A stretch of DNA of 64,000 nucleotides from JAHEJE01 sp965216335. Lineage in GTDB: Bacteria; Pseudomonadota; Alphaproteobacteria; Rhizobiales; Aestuariivirgaceae. The notes beneath the pieces were generated by a model, which did no database searches, was not told the origin of the DNA, and saw nothing but the letters and a program-made list of their open reading frames with translations. The position numbers and the translations under genes were made by a program. Positions within the stretch are counted from its first letter, which is position 1; every line of letters starts with the position of its first letter. Below are positions 34,944 through 42,790 of the stretch, piece by piece. Location: NCBI GenBank assembly GCA_965216335.1, contig OZ244154.1, positions 1,426,001 through 1,490,000 on the forward strand, in the 5' to 3' direction.

Positions 34944-35314
34944 GGAGATTTTTCCTCCCGTTTGAGCGCATGAACCGGACGGTCCCGCCGCCCGTCACAC
35001 GCCACTTCATCCACGCCTGTTTCGAGGATTTAGTTTCAGACCCCCTCCCCGCCAGGCCTCCACACGCACCCGCAAATATGCCGAAGGCACACCCTTGCGC
35101 ACGTTAACAAGAGATTAACATTGCCTCTTTGCCGTCATAATTGGACTTTCGGTGTAAGCCGGAGGGTGCACTTGACTGCGGCGGCCGCCTGGTCGTCCGG
35201 ATGCCGTTGAAACGAACCCTGTTGCGCTCCGCGCGGCAATGTGACACCCAGTGGGCAAGCGCTGTTTTGCGCTGCCGCAGAAACCGCCGCCAGCAGCATG
35301 AAGGCACCCCGATC
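34944..35314. other. gene-free stretch, divergent promoters expected
   Basis: About 370 bases between the divergent DUF4212 and 208-residue genes. It is AT-richer around 35100-35140 (GTTAACAAGAGATTAACA and a CATAAT hexamer), where promoters are likely. I see no RNA gene or repeat. Confidence 0.4.
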
Positions 35315-35941
35315 ATGGGCATACTGACCAAGCTGACCGACCTCTTCAAGAGAGAACCAATTGAAACAATTGAGCAATTCGAAGCGTTCATGAACAGCCG
35401 CTCGGCCTTTCTGGCGCAGAAGTGCGTGGTCGAATATTGCCGGGCGCGGTCCGGCTTGTTGTGGGAAAAGCTGTTCAAGGAAGCCGCCTTCAAGACCGCG
35501 CTCGACTATTCCAACTGGTACAGCTTCACCATTGCCTACAGTTTCGTTGCCGAGATGATGGAGGGCATTTTCAGCGAGCGCTGCCAGGTCGGCAGAGAGG
35601 GTCTTGCGGCCTATCTGTCGGACGTGGGCGCGCGCACCTTCGCCAGCTACGATCTGCCGGCGGGCGTCGATTCGGACTTCTGGGACAAGGCCCGGGAGCA
35701 GCTCGACAATGCCCTTGCCGAGGCCTTGCTGCGAGCCCCCAAACAGGTCAAGGAAATCCCCAAGCCCCGAGTGAAGCTGATCTTCGAAAGCCTGCCGATC
35801 CACGAGGACGTGCGCAGCTACGACTACGAGCTGATCCAGAACAACATCCGCATCAACCTGTGCCGCATCTACGACGATTTCATCGCCGACGCCGATCTCG
35901 ACGCCCTGGCCGCCGCCATCGACCGCAAGGCTGAAAAATAG
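35315..35941 (+). CDS. conserved-looking hypothetical protein
   Basis: 208 residues from ATG 35315 (AAGG ten bases upstream); the longer upstream reading is unlike protein. The chain is helical and soluble, with MGILTKLTDLFKREPIETIE at the N-terminus and SYDYELIQNNIRINLCRIYDDF near the end. No signal peptide, membrane segment or known motif. GC and codon use match neighbours, so it is native rather than acquired. tRNA-Phe follows 100 bases downstream. I do not recognise its family. Confidence 0.75.
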   Translation: MGILTKLTDLFKREPIETIEQFEAFMNSRSAFLAQKCVVEYCRARSGLLWEKLFKEAAFKTALDYSNWYSFTIAYSFVAEMMEGIFSERCQVGREGLAAYLSDVGARTFASYDLPAGVDSDFWDKAREQLDNALAEALLRAPKQVKEIPKPRVKLIFESLPIHEDVRSYDYELIQNNIRINLCRIYDDFIADADLDALAAAIDRKAEK

Positions 35942-36043
35942 CGCGGCCCGCACCCATCTTGCCGCTGGACAGCCCCCCGCGGATCACCTATAACGCCGCC
36001 GTTTGCACCAGCACGGCAAAGCGCCCGAAGCGCCGGCAAACAG

Positions 36044-36119
36044 GCCCAGGTAGCTCAGTTGGTAGAGCAGCGGATTGAAAATCCGCGTGTCGGTGGTTCA
36101 ATTCCGCCCCTGGGCACCA
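36044..36119 (+). tRNA. tRNA-Phe (GAA)
   Basis: 76 nt with encoded CCA. Acceptor GCCCAGG pairs with CCTGGGC; D arm GCTCAGTTGGTAGAGC; anticodon loop TTGAAAA gives GAA; T loop GGTTCAATTCC. A run of six T directly follows (36120-36125) and may terminate the transcript. Confidence 0.97.
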
Positions 36120-36182
36120 TTTTTTACAATTATCCCAATAAGTTAGCACCTTGGCGCCGGCGCCGGACCATTAAGGCTGCAG

Positions 36183-36210
36183 GTTCCAGTACCGCAGTGG
36201 TACCGGAAAC
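36183..36210. terminator. hairpin downstream of RTX/FG-GAP gene
   Basis: GTTCC-A-GTACC / GGTAC-C-GGAAAC with a five-base loop GCAGT. In the reverse direction it falls just after the small reading frame at 36224-36343. No T run, so termination is only possible, perhaps Rho-assisted. Confidence 0.4.
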
Positions 36211-36223
36211 TGCAGATTGTTGA

Positions 36224-36343
36224 TCAAATACGCCTTAAACTGGCACTTGCAGGGTCGTACTCAATGTCAGTGATTGAACCGTCTCTGATCTTGTTGACCG
36301 CCTCTTCGATCACGAAAAGCGGTACCAACTGGGCACCGTCCAT
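36224..36343 (-). CDS. possible 39-residue small protein
   Basis: Reads MDGAQLVPLFVIEEAVNKIR and continues DGSITDIEYDPASASLRRI to TGA. The frame is open upstream to just after the RTX stop, so a GTG 27 bases earlier may be used. The amino-acid composition is protein-like, with a short amphipathic helix, and it follows the RTX/FG-GAP gene in the same orientation by 70 bases. It could also be the remnant of a longer gene. Low certainty. Confidence 0.3.
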   Translation of the reverse strand: MDGAQLVPLFVIEEAVNKIRDGSITDIEYDPASASLRRI

Positions 36344-36412
36344 TTTGGTCGGCGAGCCGAAGTCTGGCACAGGGCGCTTTTGATTTGATTGTCTGACGTG
36401 GCCCTGACGGTC

Positions 36413-39400
36413 TCAAAAAACAAAATCACCGGCACTCAGGTCTGTGCTTTGAGTGTTCAGGAGCAATATCTCGTCATTCGCATCAGCCCGAATGCGCAAA
36501 TGCCCAGCTGGCAGATCGGTCATCGCTGCCTGGACGTCCGCAAAGCTGTTGAAATTGCTGTTGCCGGAGAAGTCGATCTTGTCCGTGCCGACTTCCCAGT
36601 CCCTGATGCGGTCGACTCCATCATTGGTCACAAAGATGAAGCGATCTGCCTCGGCGCCACCGTCCAGCGTGTCATTGCCGGCAGCTCCGCGAACCGCGTC
36701 TGATCCGGCTCCTGCCTTTAAAAGGTCGGCTCCCAGGCCGCCGAATATGTTGTCGTCGCCGCTGCCGCCCGACAAGGTGTCGTCGCCAAGGCCGCCCAAC
36801 AGCGTGTCCGCACCGGCATCACCGAGCAGCAAATCGTTTCCTGCGGCGGCAGAAAGACTGTCCTGGCCAATGCCACCACGCAGCGTATCCGATCCGGTAC
36901 CGCCAATCAGGGTGTCGTTGCCGTCATTGCCCTGCAGCGTGTCATTGCCACCGGCGCCGGTCAGATGATCTGCCCCGGCATCGGCACGCAGCAGGTCTGC
37001 CCCATTGTTGCCGGCCAGACTGTCGTTGCCCGTGCCGCCGCGAAGCGTATCGAGACCTTCGCCGCCGGACAGAATGTCACTGCCGTCTCCGCCTGTGACG
37101 TAGTCATCACCGTCATTGCCGAGGAGAGTGTCGGTACCGCCTCTGCCCTGCAGGGTGTCGTCGTCTGTCCCGCCGCTCATCCAGTTCGCAGCGGCTGTTC
37201 CGATCAACACGTCCAGACCGGCGTCTCCGATCAGCGTATCCGATCCAGCTCCGCCGAAAAGCGTGTCATTGCCCGCATCGCCATTGAGCAAGTCCTGTCC
37301 GGCATTGCCAGCCAGCATGTCGTTGCCGGCCCCGCCAAACAGTGTATCGGCATTGGTACCACCAAAGAGCGCGTCATCGTCATTGCCGCCGTTGAGACGG
37401 TCATCTCCTGTACCGCCGCGCAGGGTGTCGAAACCGTCGTCTCCTGACAGGACGTCGTCAGATGCGTCGCCGGTGATGTCGTCATTTCCGAACCCGCCGT
37501 TTGCACGGTCAATACCTGCGCCGCCGGTGATCGTGTCGTTGCCGGAATTGCCGGACAGGCTGTCGTTTCCGTCGCCGCCAATCAGAATGTCGTTTCCGGT
37601 TCCGCCGGTGAGCGTATCGTTGCCGCGGCGGCCGTCGATCGTGTCGTTGCCGATGCCGCCTAAAAAGGTTTCGCTGACGATCAGATCCGAACCGTTGATC
37701 ACGTCGTTGTTGTCTATGCCGTTCACCGTGACGATGACGGAGGCGGTATCAGTTTCAGTGCCGTTACTGATCGTGTAGGTGAAACTTTCAACTATGGTGT
37801 CACCCAATGGCAAAAACTCATAGACACCGTTGGTGTTGAAGCTTATGGCGCCGGTTTCATCGGCCGTGAACGTCGCCCCGGACGCGAGCGTGACCATAGA
37901 GCCAACCAGTGCCGGATTGCCGTTGATAGCAGTCACGCTCAACGGGATCGCGCTGATTTCAAAATCGGCGCTATTGCCATTGTCGGCAAGCAGATTACCG
38001 GCGACCGCCGCGACGTCGCCGACGGCGAATTCGTCATCATATGCGATCACGTCTGGGGCAAGTCCGAGGATCACATAGCTCGAGCCGGAACTCGAACCGT
38101 TAGGATCGGCGAACCGGGCGCCGACAATCAGGTCGTCGATACCATCATTGTTGATGTCGCCGGCGCCTGATACGGCACCGCCGCTGATGTCGTCGGCGGC
38201 CACGCCGTCAATGCGGAATCCGTTGCTTCCATCAAGGCTGGAAAGCTGGATCGAAGCGGAAAAGCCGCCGGCCGCTCCAAACACCACATAACTTGAACCA
38301 GAGCGATTGCCATTAAAGTCGGCGCCATCCGCCCCGATGATCAGATCGTCAAATCCATCACCATTTACGTCGCCTGCACCGGAAACGTCCCAACCGCTGA
38401 AATCGAATGCCGCTTCGCCGTCGAGCCGGAATCCATTCGTGCCATCAAGGTCGGACAGTTCCATTGCCGGTGCAAACCCGCCGGCGGCGCCGAACACGAT
38501 GAAACTAGAGCCTGAAGATAGTCCGTTTGGATCAGAAAAAGGCGCGCCGACAATCAGATCGTCGAAGCCGTCTCCGTTGATGTCCCCGGCACCGGACACG
38601 CTCTGACCGCTTTCTCTGAAAGACGCTTCGCCGTCGAGCCTGAAGCCGTTGTTTCCGTCAAGTTGCCGCAGATCAAATGTTGCGGCGAAGCCGCCGGCGG
38701 CGCCGAACAACACATAGCTTGATCCCGACGACGTTCCATTAGGGGCGGCGTCAGGGGCGCCGATGATCACATCGTCGAAGCCATCGCCATTGACGTCTCC
38801 GGCACCCGAAACCGAATACCCGCTAGTGCCCTTGCCATCGAGGCGAAACCCGTTGCTGCCATCGAGGCTGGCAAGGTCCATTGTGGCGGCAAAGCCGTCA
38901 GCGGCGCCAAACACCACAAAGCTGGAGCCGGAATTCAGTCCGTTATGGTCGGCGAATGGCGAACCGAGGATCAGGTCATCGAATCCGTCGCCGTTGACAT
39001 CCCCGGCATCTGACACGGACCACCCGATGTTCGCCGCTATCAAATCCCCATTGAGGCGAAACCCGTTGCTGCCGTCGAGGCTTGACAGGTCCATCGAGGC
39101 CGAGAATCCACCGGCTGCGCCGAACACAACGTAACCAGATCCAGATGACATTCCGTTGGGATCGGCAAATGGCGCGCCTACAAGCAGGTCATCAAATCCG
39201 TCACCATTGACATCTCCGGCGCTCGAAACGGAACGTCCGCTTGAATCGCCGGAGGCTACGGCATCGAGTCTGAAACCGTTCGTCCCATCGAGGCTGGCTA
39301 AGTCAAACGTCGCCGGGATACCACTGGCCGAGCCGAACACGACGTAGCTTGACCCCGCACCGGCGCCGCCATTGTCGGCACCAATGATCAGGTCATCGAA

Positions 39401-39532
39401 ACCATCGCCATTTACGTCACCTGCACCGGCGACCGCCGTACCGCTGAAATCGATGGCAGCCTCACCGTCGATCCGTCCGCCATTGCTGCCGTCCAGAGAT
39501 GACAATTGAAATATCGCGGGGAAAACAGCCAT
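36413..39532 (-). CDS. large FG-GAP and RTX repeat protein
   Basis: 1039 residues. Residues 1 to about 480 hold seven FG-GAP/integrin-alpha-like repeats, each about 65 residues with GDVNGDGFDDLIIGA and YVVFGAAGGF. Then a cadherin-like/VCBS domain (about 495-625; YEFLPLGDTIVESFTYTISNG). Residues 640-960 are a long run of RTX nonapeptides (GGTGNDILIG, GGDGNDSLSG and so on) that bind calcium, followed by FVTNDGVDRIRDWEVGTDKIDF and a C-terminal secretion signal (LSAGDFVF). No signal peptide. The pattern is that of a type I secreted adhesin or surface protein. ATG 39532 is chosen; a GTG sits nine bases upstream. An IS element lies just upstream. Confidence 0.88.
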   Translation of the reverse strand: MAVFPAIFQLSSLDGSNGGRIDGEAAIDFSGTAVAGAGDVNGDGFDDLIIGADNGGAGAGSSYVVFGSASGIPATFDLASLDGTNGFRLDAVASGDSSGRSVSSAGDVNGDGFDDLLVGAPFADPNGMSSGSGYVVFGAAGGFSASMDLSSLDGSNGFRLNGDLIAANIGWSVSDAGDVNGDGFDDLILGSPFADHNGLNSGSSFVVFGAADGFAATMDLASLDGSNGFRLDGKGTSGYSVSGAGDVNGDGFDDVIIGAPDAAPNGTSSGSSYVLFGAAGGFAATFDLRQLDGNNGFRLDGEASFRESGQSVSGAGDINGDGFDDLIVGAPFSDPNGLSSGSSFIVFGAAGGFAPAMELSDLDGTNGFRLDGEAAFDFSGWDVSGAGDVNGDGFDDLIIGADGADFNGNRSGSSYVVFGAAGGFSASIQLSSLDGSNGFRIDGVAADDISGGAVSGAGDINNDGIDDLIVGARFADPNGSSSGSSYVILGLAPDVIAYDDEFAVGDVAAVAGNLLADNGNSADFEISAIPLSVTAINGNPALVGSMVTLASGATFTADETGAISFNTNGVYEFLPLGDTIVESFTYTISNGTETDTASVIVTVNGIDNNDVINGSDLIVSETFLGGIGNDTIDGRRGNDTLTGGTGNDILIGGDGNDSLSGNSGNDTITGGAGIDRANGGFGNDDITGDASDDVLSGDDGFDTLRGGTGDDRLNGGNDDDALFGGTNADTLFGGAGNDMLAGNAGQDLLNGDAGNDTLFGGAGSDTLIGDAGLDVLIGTAAANWMSGGTDDDTLQGRGGTDTLLGNDGDDYVTGGDGSDILSGGEGLDTLRGGTGNDSLAGNNGADLLRADAGADHLTGAGGNDTLQGNDGNDTLIGGTGSDTLRGGIGQDSLSAAAGNDLLLGDAGADTLLGGLGDDTLSGGSGDDNIFGGLGADLLKAGAGSDAVRGAAGNDTLDGGAEADRFIFVTNDGVDRIRDWEVGTDKIDFSGNSNFNSFADVQAAMTDLPAGHLRIRADANDEILLLNTQSTDLSAGDFVF

Positions 39533-39690
39533 TGGTACCACCCAGAAAAGCGAATTGCGCAGAATGAACGCAATTTTGACATAACGTCAACTTTTTGACA
39601 ACTGTCTATTTTTGTGACGTCCCCGAGACAAAGGTGACGTTTTGTACCGGACACATGGGTAACACTTTTGCCTTTTGGCGGGAGGTGTTG

Positions 39691-40655
39691 ATGCCGTGGA
39701 AAGAGAGTTCGGTTATGGAGGAACGTCTACGATTTGTCGCCCGGTTGCTGGATGGCGAAGGCATGAGCGATGTGTGCCGGCAATTCGGGATATCGCGCAA
39801 GACCGGCTACAAGATCTACAATCGCTACAAGCAACACGGGGCTTGAGGCCCTCACCGACCGCTCGCGCCGGCCGGTGCGCTACGCCAACCAGCTGCCGCA
39901 CCAGATCGAGCAGATGATCGTGCGCTTGAAGCGCGACAAGCCGCACTGGGGCGCCAGGAAGATCCGTGAACTGCTGGTCCGCCGCCTGGCCTGTGATGTG
40001 CGCATCCTCGCCACAAGCACGGTGCATGCAGTGCTCGACCGCCATGGCCTCGTCAAGCGGGCGCGTCGGCGGCGGTGCGCAAGGGCTGAAGGCACCCCCC
40101 TTTCACAAGCCGATTTGCCGAACCAACTGTGGTGCACGGATTTCAAGGGCGAGTTCAAGCTTGGCAACGGCCAATACTGTTACCCTTTCACCGTCACCGA
40201 TCAGGTCTCGCGCTATGTGCTGAGAGTCCGTTTTGAAACTGCTGTCCCATCCCGCTCCCCCGCCCGAACCACCCACGAGGGTATCCTGATCGGATGGTTC
40301 GGGCGGGGGAGCGGGATGGGACAGCCCTCAAAGTCCCCGAACCGGGGGCTTTTCAAACGGACACTGATGTGCGAAGCGCTTGAATCAACCAAGGGGCACA
40401 ATGCCTTCACAGTCTTCGAACGTCTGTTTGACGAGCATGGCCTGCCGGAGATCGCATACCCGTTCCACGACACAGATAAGCTGGTCACAGCCTGCGGTCG
40501 CATCTGCATGTGCCGCAAGCAGATCAACATCTCCACCGTACTGGCCGATCAAAGACTGGGAACAAAGGAGGTCGAAAATGGCATTTGGCTGGTGAGCTTC
40601 ATGCACTATGATCTGGGATATATCGACCTGGAGCAGAAACCATCGACAACCCGTT
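39691..40655 (+). pseudogene. IS481-family transposase, inactivated
   Basis: Begins MPWKESSVMEERLRFVARLL and a helix-turn-helix (SDVCRQFGISRKTGYKIYNR), then a frameshift near 39840 stops the first frame at 39846. The second frame continues LEALTDRSRRPVRYANQLP, QLWCTDFKGEFKLGNGQYCY (first catalytic Asp) and SRYVL. At 40224 a 140-base palindromic element is inserted. After it, MCEALESTKGHNAFTVFERL resumes and runs to GLPE, where about 100 residues carrying the rest of the DDE site are missing. The C-terminal tail CGRICMCRKQINISTVLADQ remains. Three independent lesions show long residence. Confidence 0.85.
40224..40363. repeat. 140-bp palindromic element inserted in frame in the transposase (family E, copy 1)
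   Basis: Ends are inverted repeats: GTCCGTTTTGAAA on the left and, on the other strand, GTCCGTTTGAAAA on the right. A long inner palindrome runs from GTCCCATCCCGCTCCCCCGC to its complement, with apex AGGGTATCCTGATCGG. CTGA flanks both sides (40220-40223 and 40364-40367), a probable 4-bp target duplication. 140 + 4 = 144 bases, so the reading frame is kept and no stop codon is introduced. A diverged relative is at 40981-41050. Confidence 0.75.
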
Positions 40656-40727
40656 CGGCCCGAGGTTGTCACCCATGTCTTAGGTACAATCTGTTACCTA
40701 TGTCTCAAGAACGGACCATGAGAAAAC

Positions 40728-40804
<77 letters not shown>

Positions 40805-40980
40805 TCTCAAGGTGTGGTGGGCGCTGTATAGCCGAAGCCGGGCGGGGCGGCAATGCTTGTTGTCCCGGTAGAGCTGATCGGCCATTTCGAGCAGCAACCC
40901 CGGCGCTGAGACCGTTTTCCGGCGCGATGTGCCCCGGCTTCGGCGTTTAGCGCATAGGGCGCAATTGTTGAACCTGTGCC

Positions 40981-41050
40981 GTCCCGATCCCCTGCCCGAC
41001 CACCCGCAGGGTACCCTCGTATCGGGTAGTTGGGCGGCGGAGCGCAATCC
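40981..41050. repeat. diverged relative of the 40224-40363 palindrome (family E, copy 2)
   Basis: CCCGACCACCCGCAGGGTAC and TATCGGGTAGTTGGGCGG align with CCCGAACCACCC-ACGAGGGTAT and GATCGGATGGTTCGGGCGG of copy 1, sharing the apex and the inner arms. The outer GTCCGTTT ends are not seen. It lies in the 510-base gap 40805-41314, where I see no gene. Confidence 0.6.
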
Positions 41051-41314
41051 AGGACCACCGATTCCAGCGTTTGTTGCCCCTGGATGCCCGTGACAAGCAC
41101 GGGCATGACGCGTTTGTGTCATGCGCTTTGAATCATACGCCGATACCACCGGTATAACGCCTGAAAATCAATAACTTACCACATAACAGACGAAAGCCTC
41201 ACGGCGATGTGACAGCACGCATCCGGCCGTTGGACCGTTGCTTGCTTGTCCATGGCCGAAACACGGCGCGCGTGTCCCGCATCGGGACAGGCGCTCTCAA
41301 AGAGGCGGCGAACC

Positions 41315-42385
41315 ATGACCATGACCACATCAGCCAAACCCCGCATCGACTGGGTCGACTATGGCAAGGGCATCTGCATCATTCTGGTGGTCATGATGCA
41401 TTCCACGCTCGGTGTTGAGAAGGCGCTTGCCGAAACATCCTGGATGCATGCCTTCATCGACTGGGCGAAACCGTTCCGCATGCCCGACTTCTTCCTGATT
41501 TCCGGCCTGTTCCTGGCTGCCCGCATCGACCGGCCGTGGCGCTCCTACCTCGACAGCAAGGTCGTCCACTTCGCCTATTTCTACGTGCTGTGGATGACCA
41601 TCCAGTTCGCGCTCAAGGCCAAGGGCTTCGTCGCCGAAATGGGCGTCGAGGGCACCGCGCTGCAGTATCTGCACGGCTTCGTCGAGCCCTGGGGCACCTT
41701 GTGGTTCATCTACATGCTGGCCGTGTTCTTCATCGTCACCAAGGCGACGCGCGGCCTGCCGGTTCTGGCCGTGTGGCTCGCCGGCGCAGCCCTGGAAATG
41801 GCCCGCATCCACACCGGCTGGCTGCTCGTCGACGAGTTCGCCTCGCGCTTTGTCTACTTCTATTCCGGCTACGTCCTGGCGCCGCATGTCTTCCGGCTCG
41901 CCGAACGCTTCCTGGCCGCCAACTGGTTCGCTGTCCTGGCCGGCCTCGTCATCTGGGGCTTCGGCAACGCCTGGATGGTGTTCAGCGGCTATGCCGAGCT
42001 GCCGCTGCTGTCATTGGCCCTGGGTTACATCGGCTGCACCGCCGTGGTCGCCACCTCCTGCCTGCTGGCCCGCTTGCGGCTGCTCGACATCGTCCGCTAC
42101 TGCGGCGAGAACTCGATCGTCATCTATCTGGCCTTCTTCGCCTTCATGGCCGCCAGCCGCATCGTCCTCGTCAAGACCGGCCTGATCACCGACGGCGGCG
42201 CCATCTCGCTCATCGTCACGGCAGCCGGCGTCATCGGCCCGCTGGTCCTGCACTGGCTCGTCAAACGGACCCCCGCCCGCATCCTGTTCGAGCGCCCGGC
42301 CTGGACGCGCCTCACCCAAGCACCAGCCGCTGCGGCCCCCGCAGCCACGGCATCCGCACGGATCGCGAAATTCATCCACAACTAG
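41315..42385 (+). CDS. acyltransferase family 3 (AT3) membrane protein
   Basis: 356 residues, about ten transmembrane segments. RIDWVDYGKGICIILVVMMH is the classical AT3 opening with the conserved histidine at its end; MPDFFLISGLFLAARID contains the family’s F-x-x-S-G motif, and the later Y-C-G-E-N-S-I-V-I-Y-L is also typical. AT3 proteins transfer acyl groups across the membrane to sugars or other cell-surface acceptors. Start: ATG 41315 after AGAGGCGGCGAACC; an ATG six bases on is an alternative. It stands alone. Confidence 0.83.
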   Translation: MTMTTSAKPRIDWVDYGKGICIILVVMMHSTLGVEKALAETSWMHAFIDWAKPFRMPDFFLISGLFLAARIDRPWRSYLDSKVVHFAYFYVLWMTIQFALKAKGFVAEMGVEGTALQYLHGFVEPWGTLWFIYMLAVFFIVTKATRGLPVLAVWLAGAALEMARIHTGWLLVDEFASRFVYFYSGYVLAPHVFRLAERFLAANWFAVLAGLVIWGFGNAWMVFSGYAELPLLSLALGYIGCTAVVATSCLLARLRLLDIVRYCGENSIVIYLAFFAFMAASRIVLVKTGLITDGGAISLIVTAAGVIGPLVLHWLVKRTPARILFERPAWTRLTQAPAAAAPAATASARIAKFIHN

Positions 42386-42525
42386 TCAGCTGTGTCAGTT
42401 GCCCCGGACCCCTGGCCACTGCTGCCCGGTATAGAATGACTATTGCCCGGAAAACCATCTTCCGTACGCGGTTGCCTCGCGGTCGCCGTGCCGGAATGTG
42501 ACCGCGCAAGAGACTTCGTGCGCTT

Positions 42526-42645
42526 CCCTCCCCTAGAAAAGGGGAGGGTTAGGGTGGGGATTGATGGCCGTGCAAAACACTGATTTCATTTTGCTTTGCA
42601 CGGTCATCAACCCCCATCCCGACCTTCCCCCTTTCTGGGGGAAGG
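42526..42645. repeat. 120-bp two-ended palindromic element, copy A2 (inverted)
   Basis: Same 120-bp unit as A1 and A3 but in the opposite orientation: it starts with the CCCTCCCCTAGAAAAGGGGA end and finishes with CCCCCTTTCTGGGGGAAGG. The central stem reads GGCCGTGCAAA/TTTGCACGGTC; the C-G pair replaces the G-C pair of A1 and A3, a compensatory change. It lies in the gap 42386-42790 before polA; the remainder of the gap shows nothing else. Confidence 0.9.
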
Positions 42646-42790
42646 AGAGTGGGCAATTGGCCAAGCTGAACCGGACAGCAGGATAGTGGCCTTCGCCGGG
42701 GGTGATGGCATTGAGAATCCTGTTGGAATTGCACCTCTCGACCACCATGTCAGTAGCCCCCGGCGCTGTGCAATGGCATAGTGCCGGGCC

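Larger units (their letters stand above)
39613..40718 (+). mobile_element. degenerate IS481-family element
   Basis: Terminal inverted repeats of more than 40 bases, imperfect: the left end from 39613 contains GAGACAAAGGTGAC and TTGTACCGGACACATGGGTA; the right end from about 40664 to 40718 contains the complements GGTACAA and GTTACCTATGTCTC. The boundaries TG...CA fit IS481-family ends, but I see no clear target duplication. The element is dead: its transposase is frameshifted, interrupted by a palindromic element and internally deleted. Its right end stops nine bases short of the tRNA-Arg CCA. Confidence 0.8.

Noticed and set aside
36413..39532. Tandem DNA repeats in the RTX/FG-GAP gene as a mobile or regulatory array
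   Set aside because: They are simply codon-level repeats of FG-GAP and calcium-binding peptide units.
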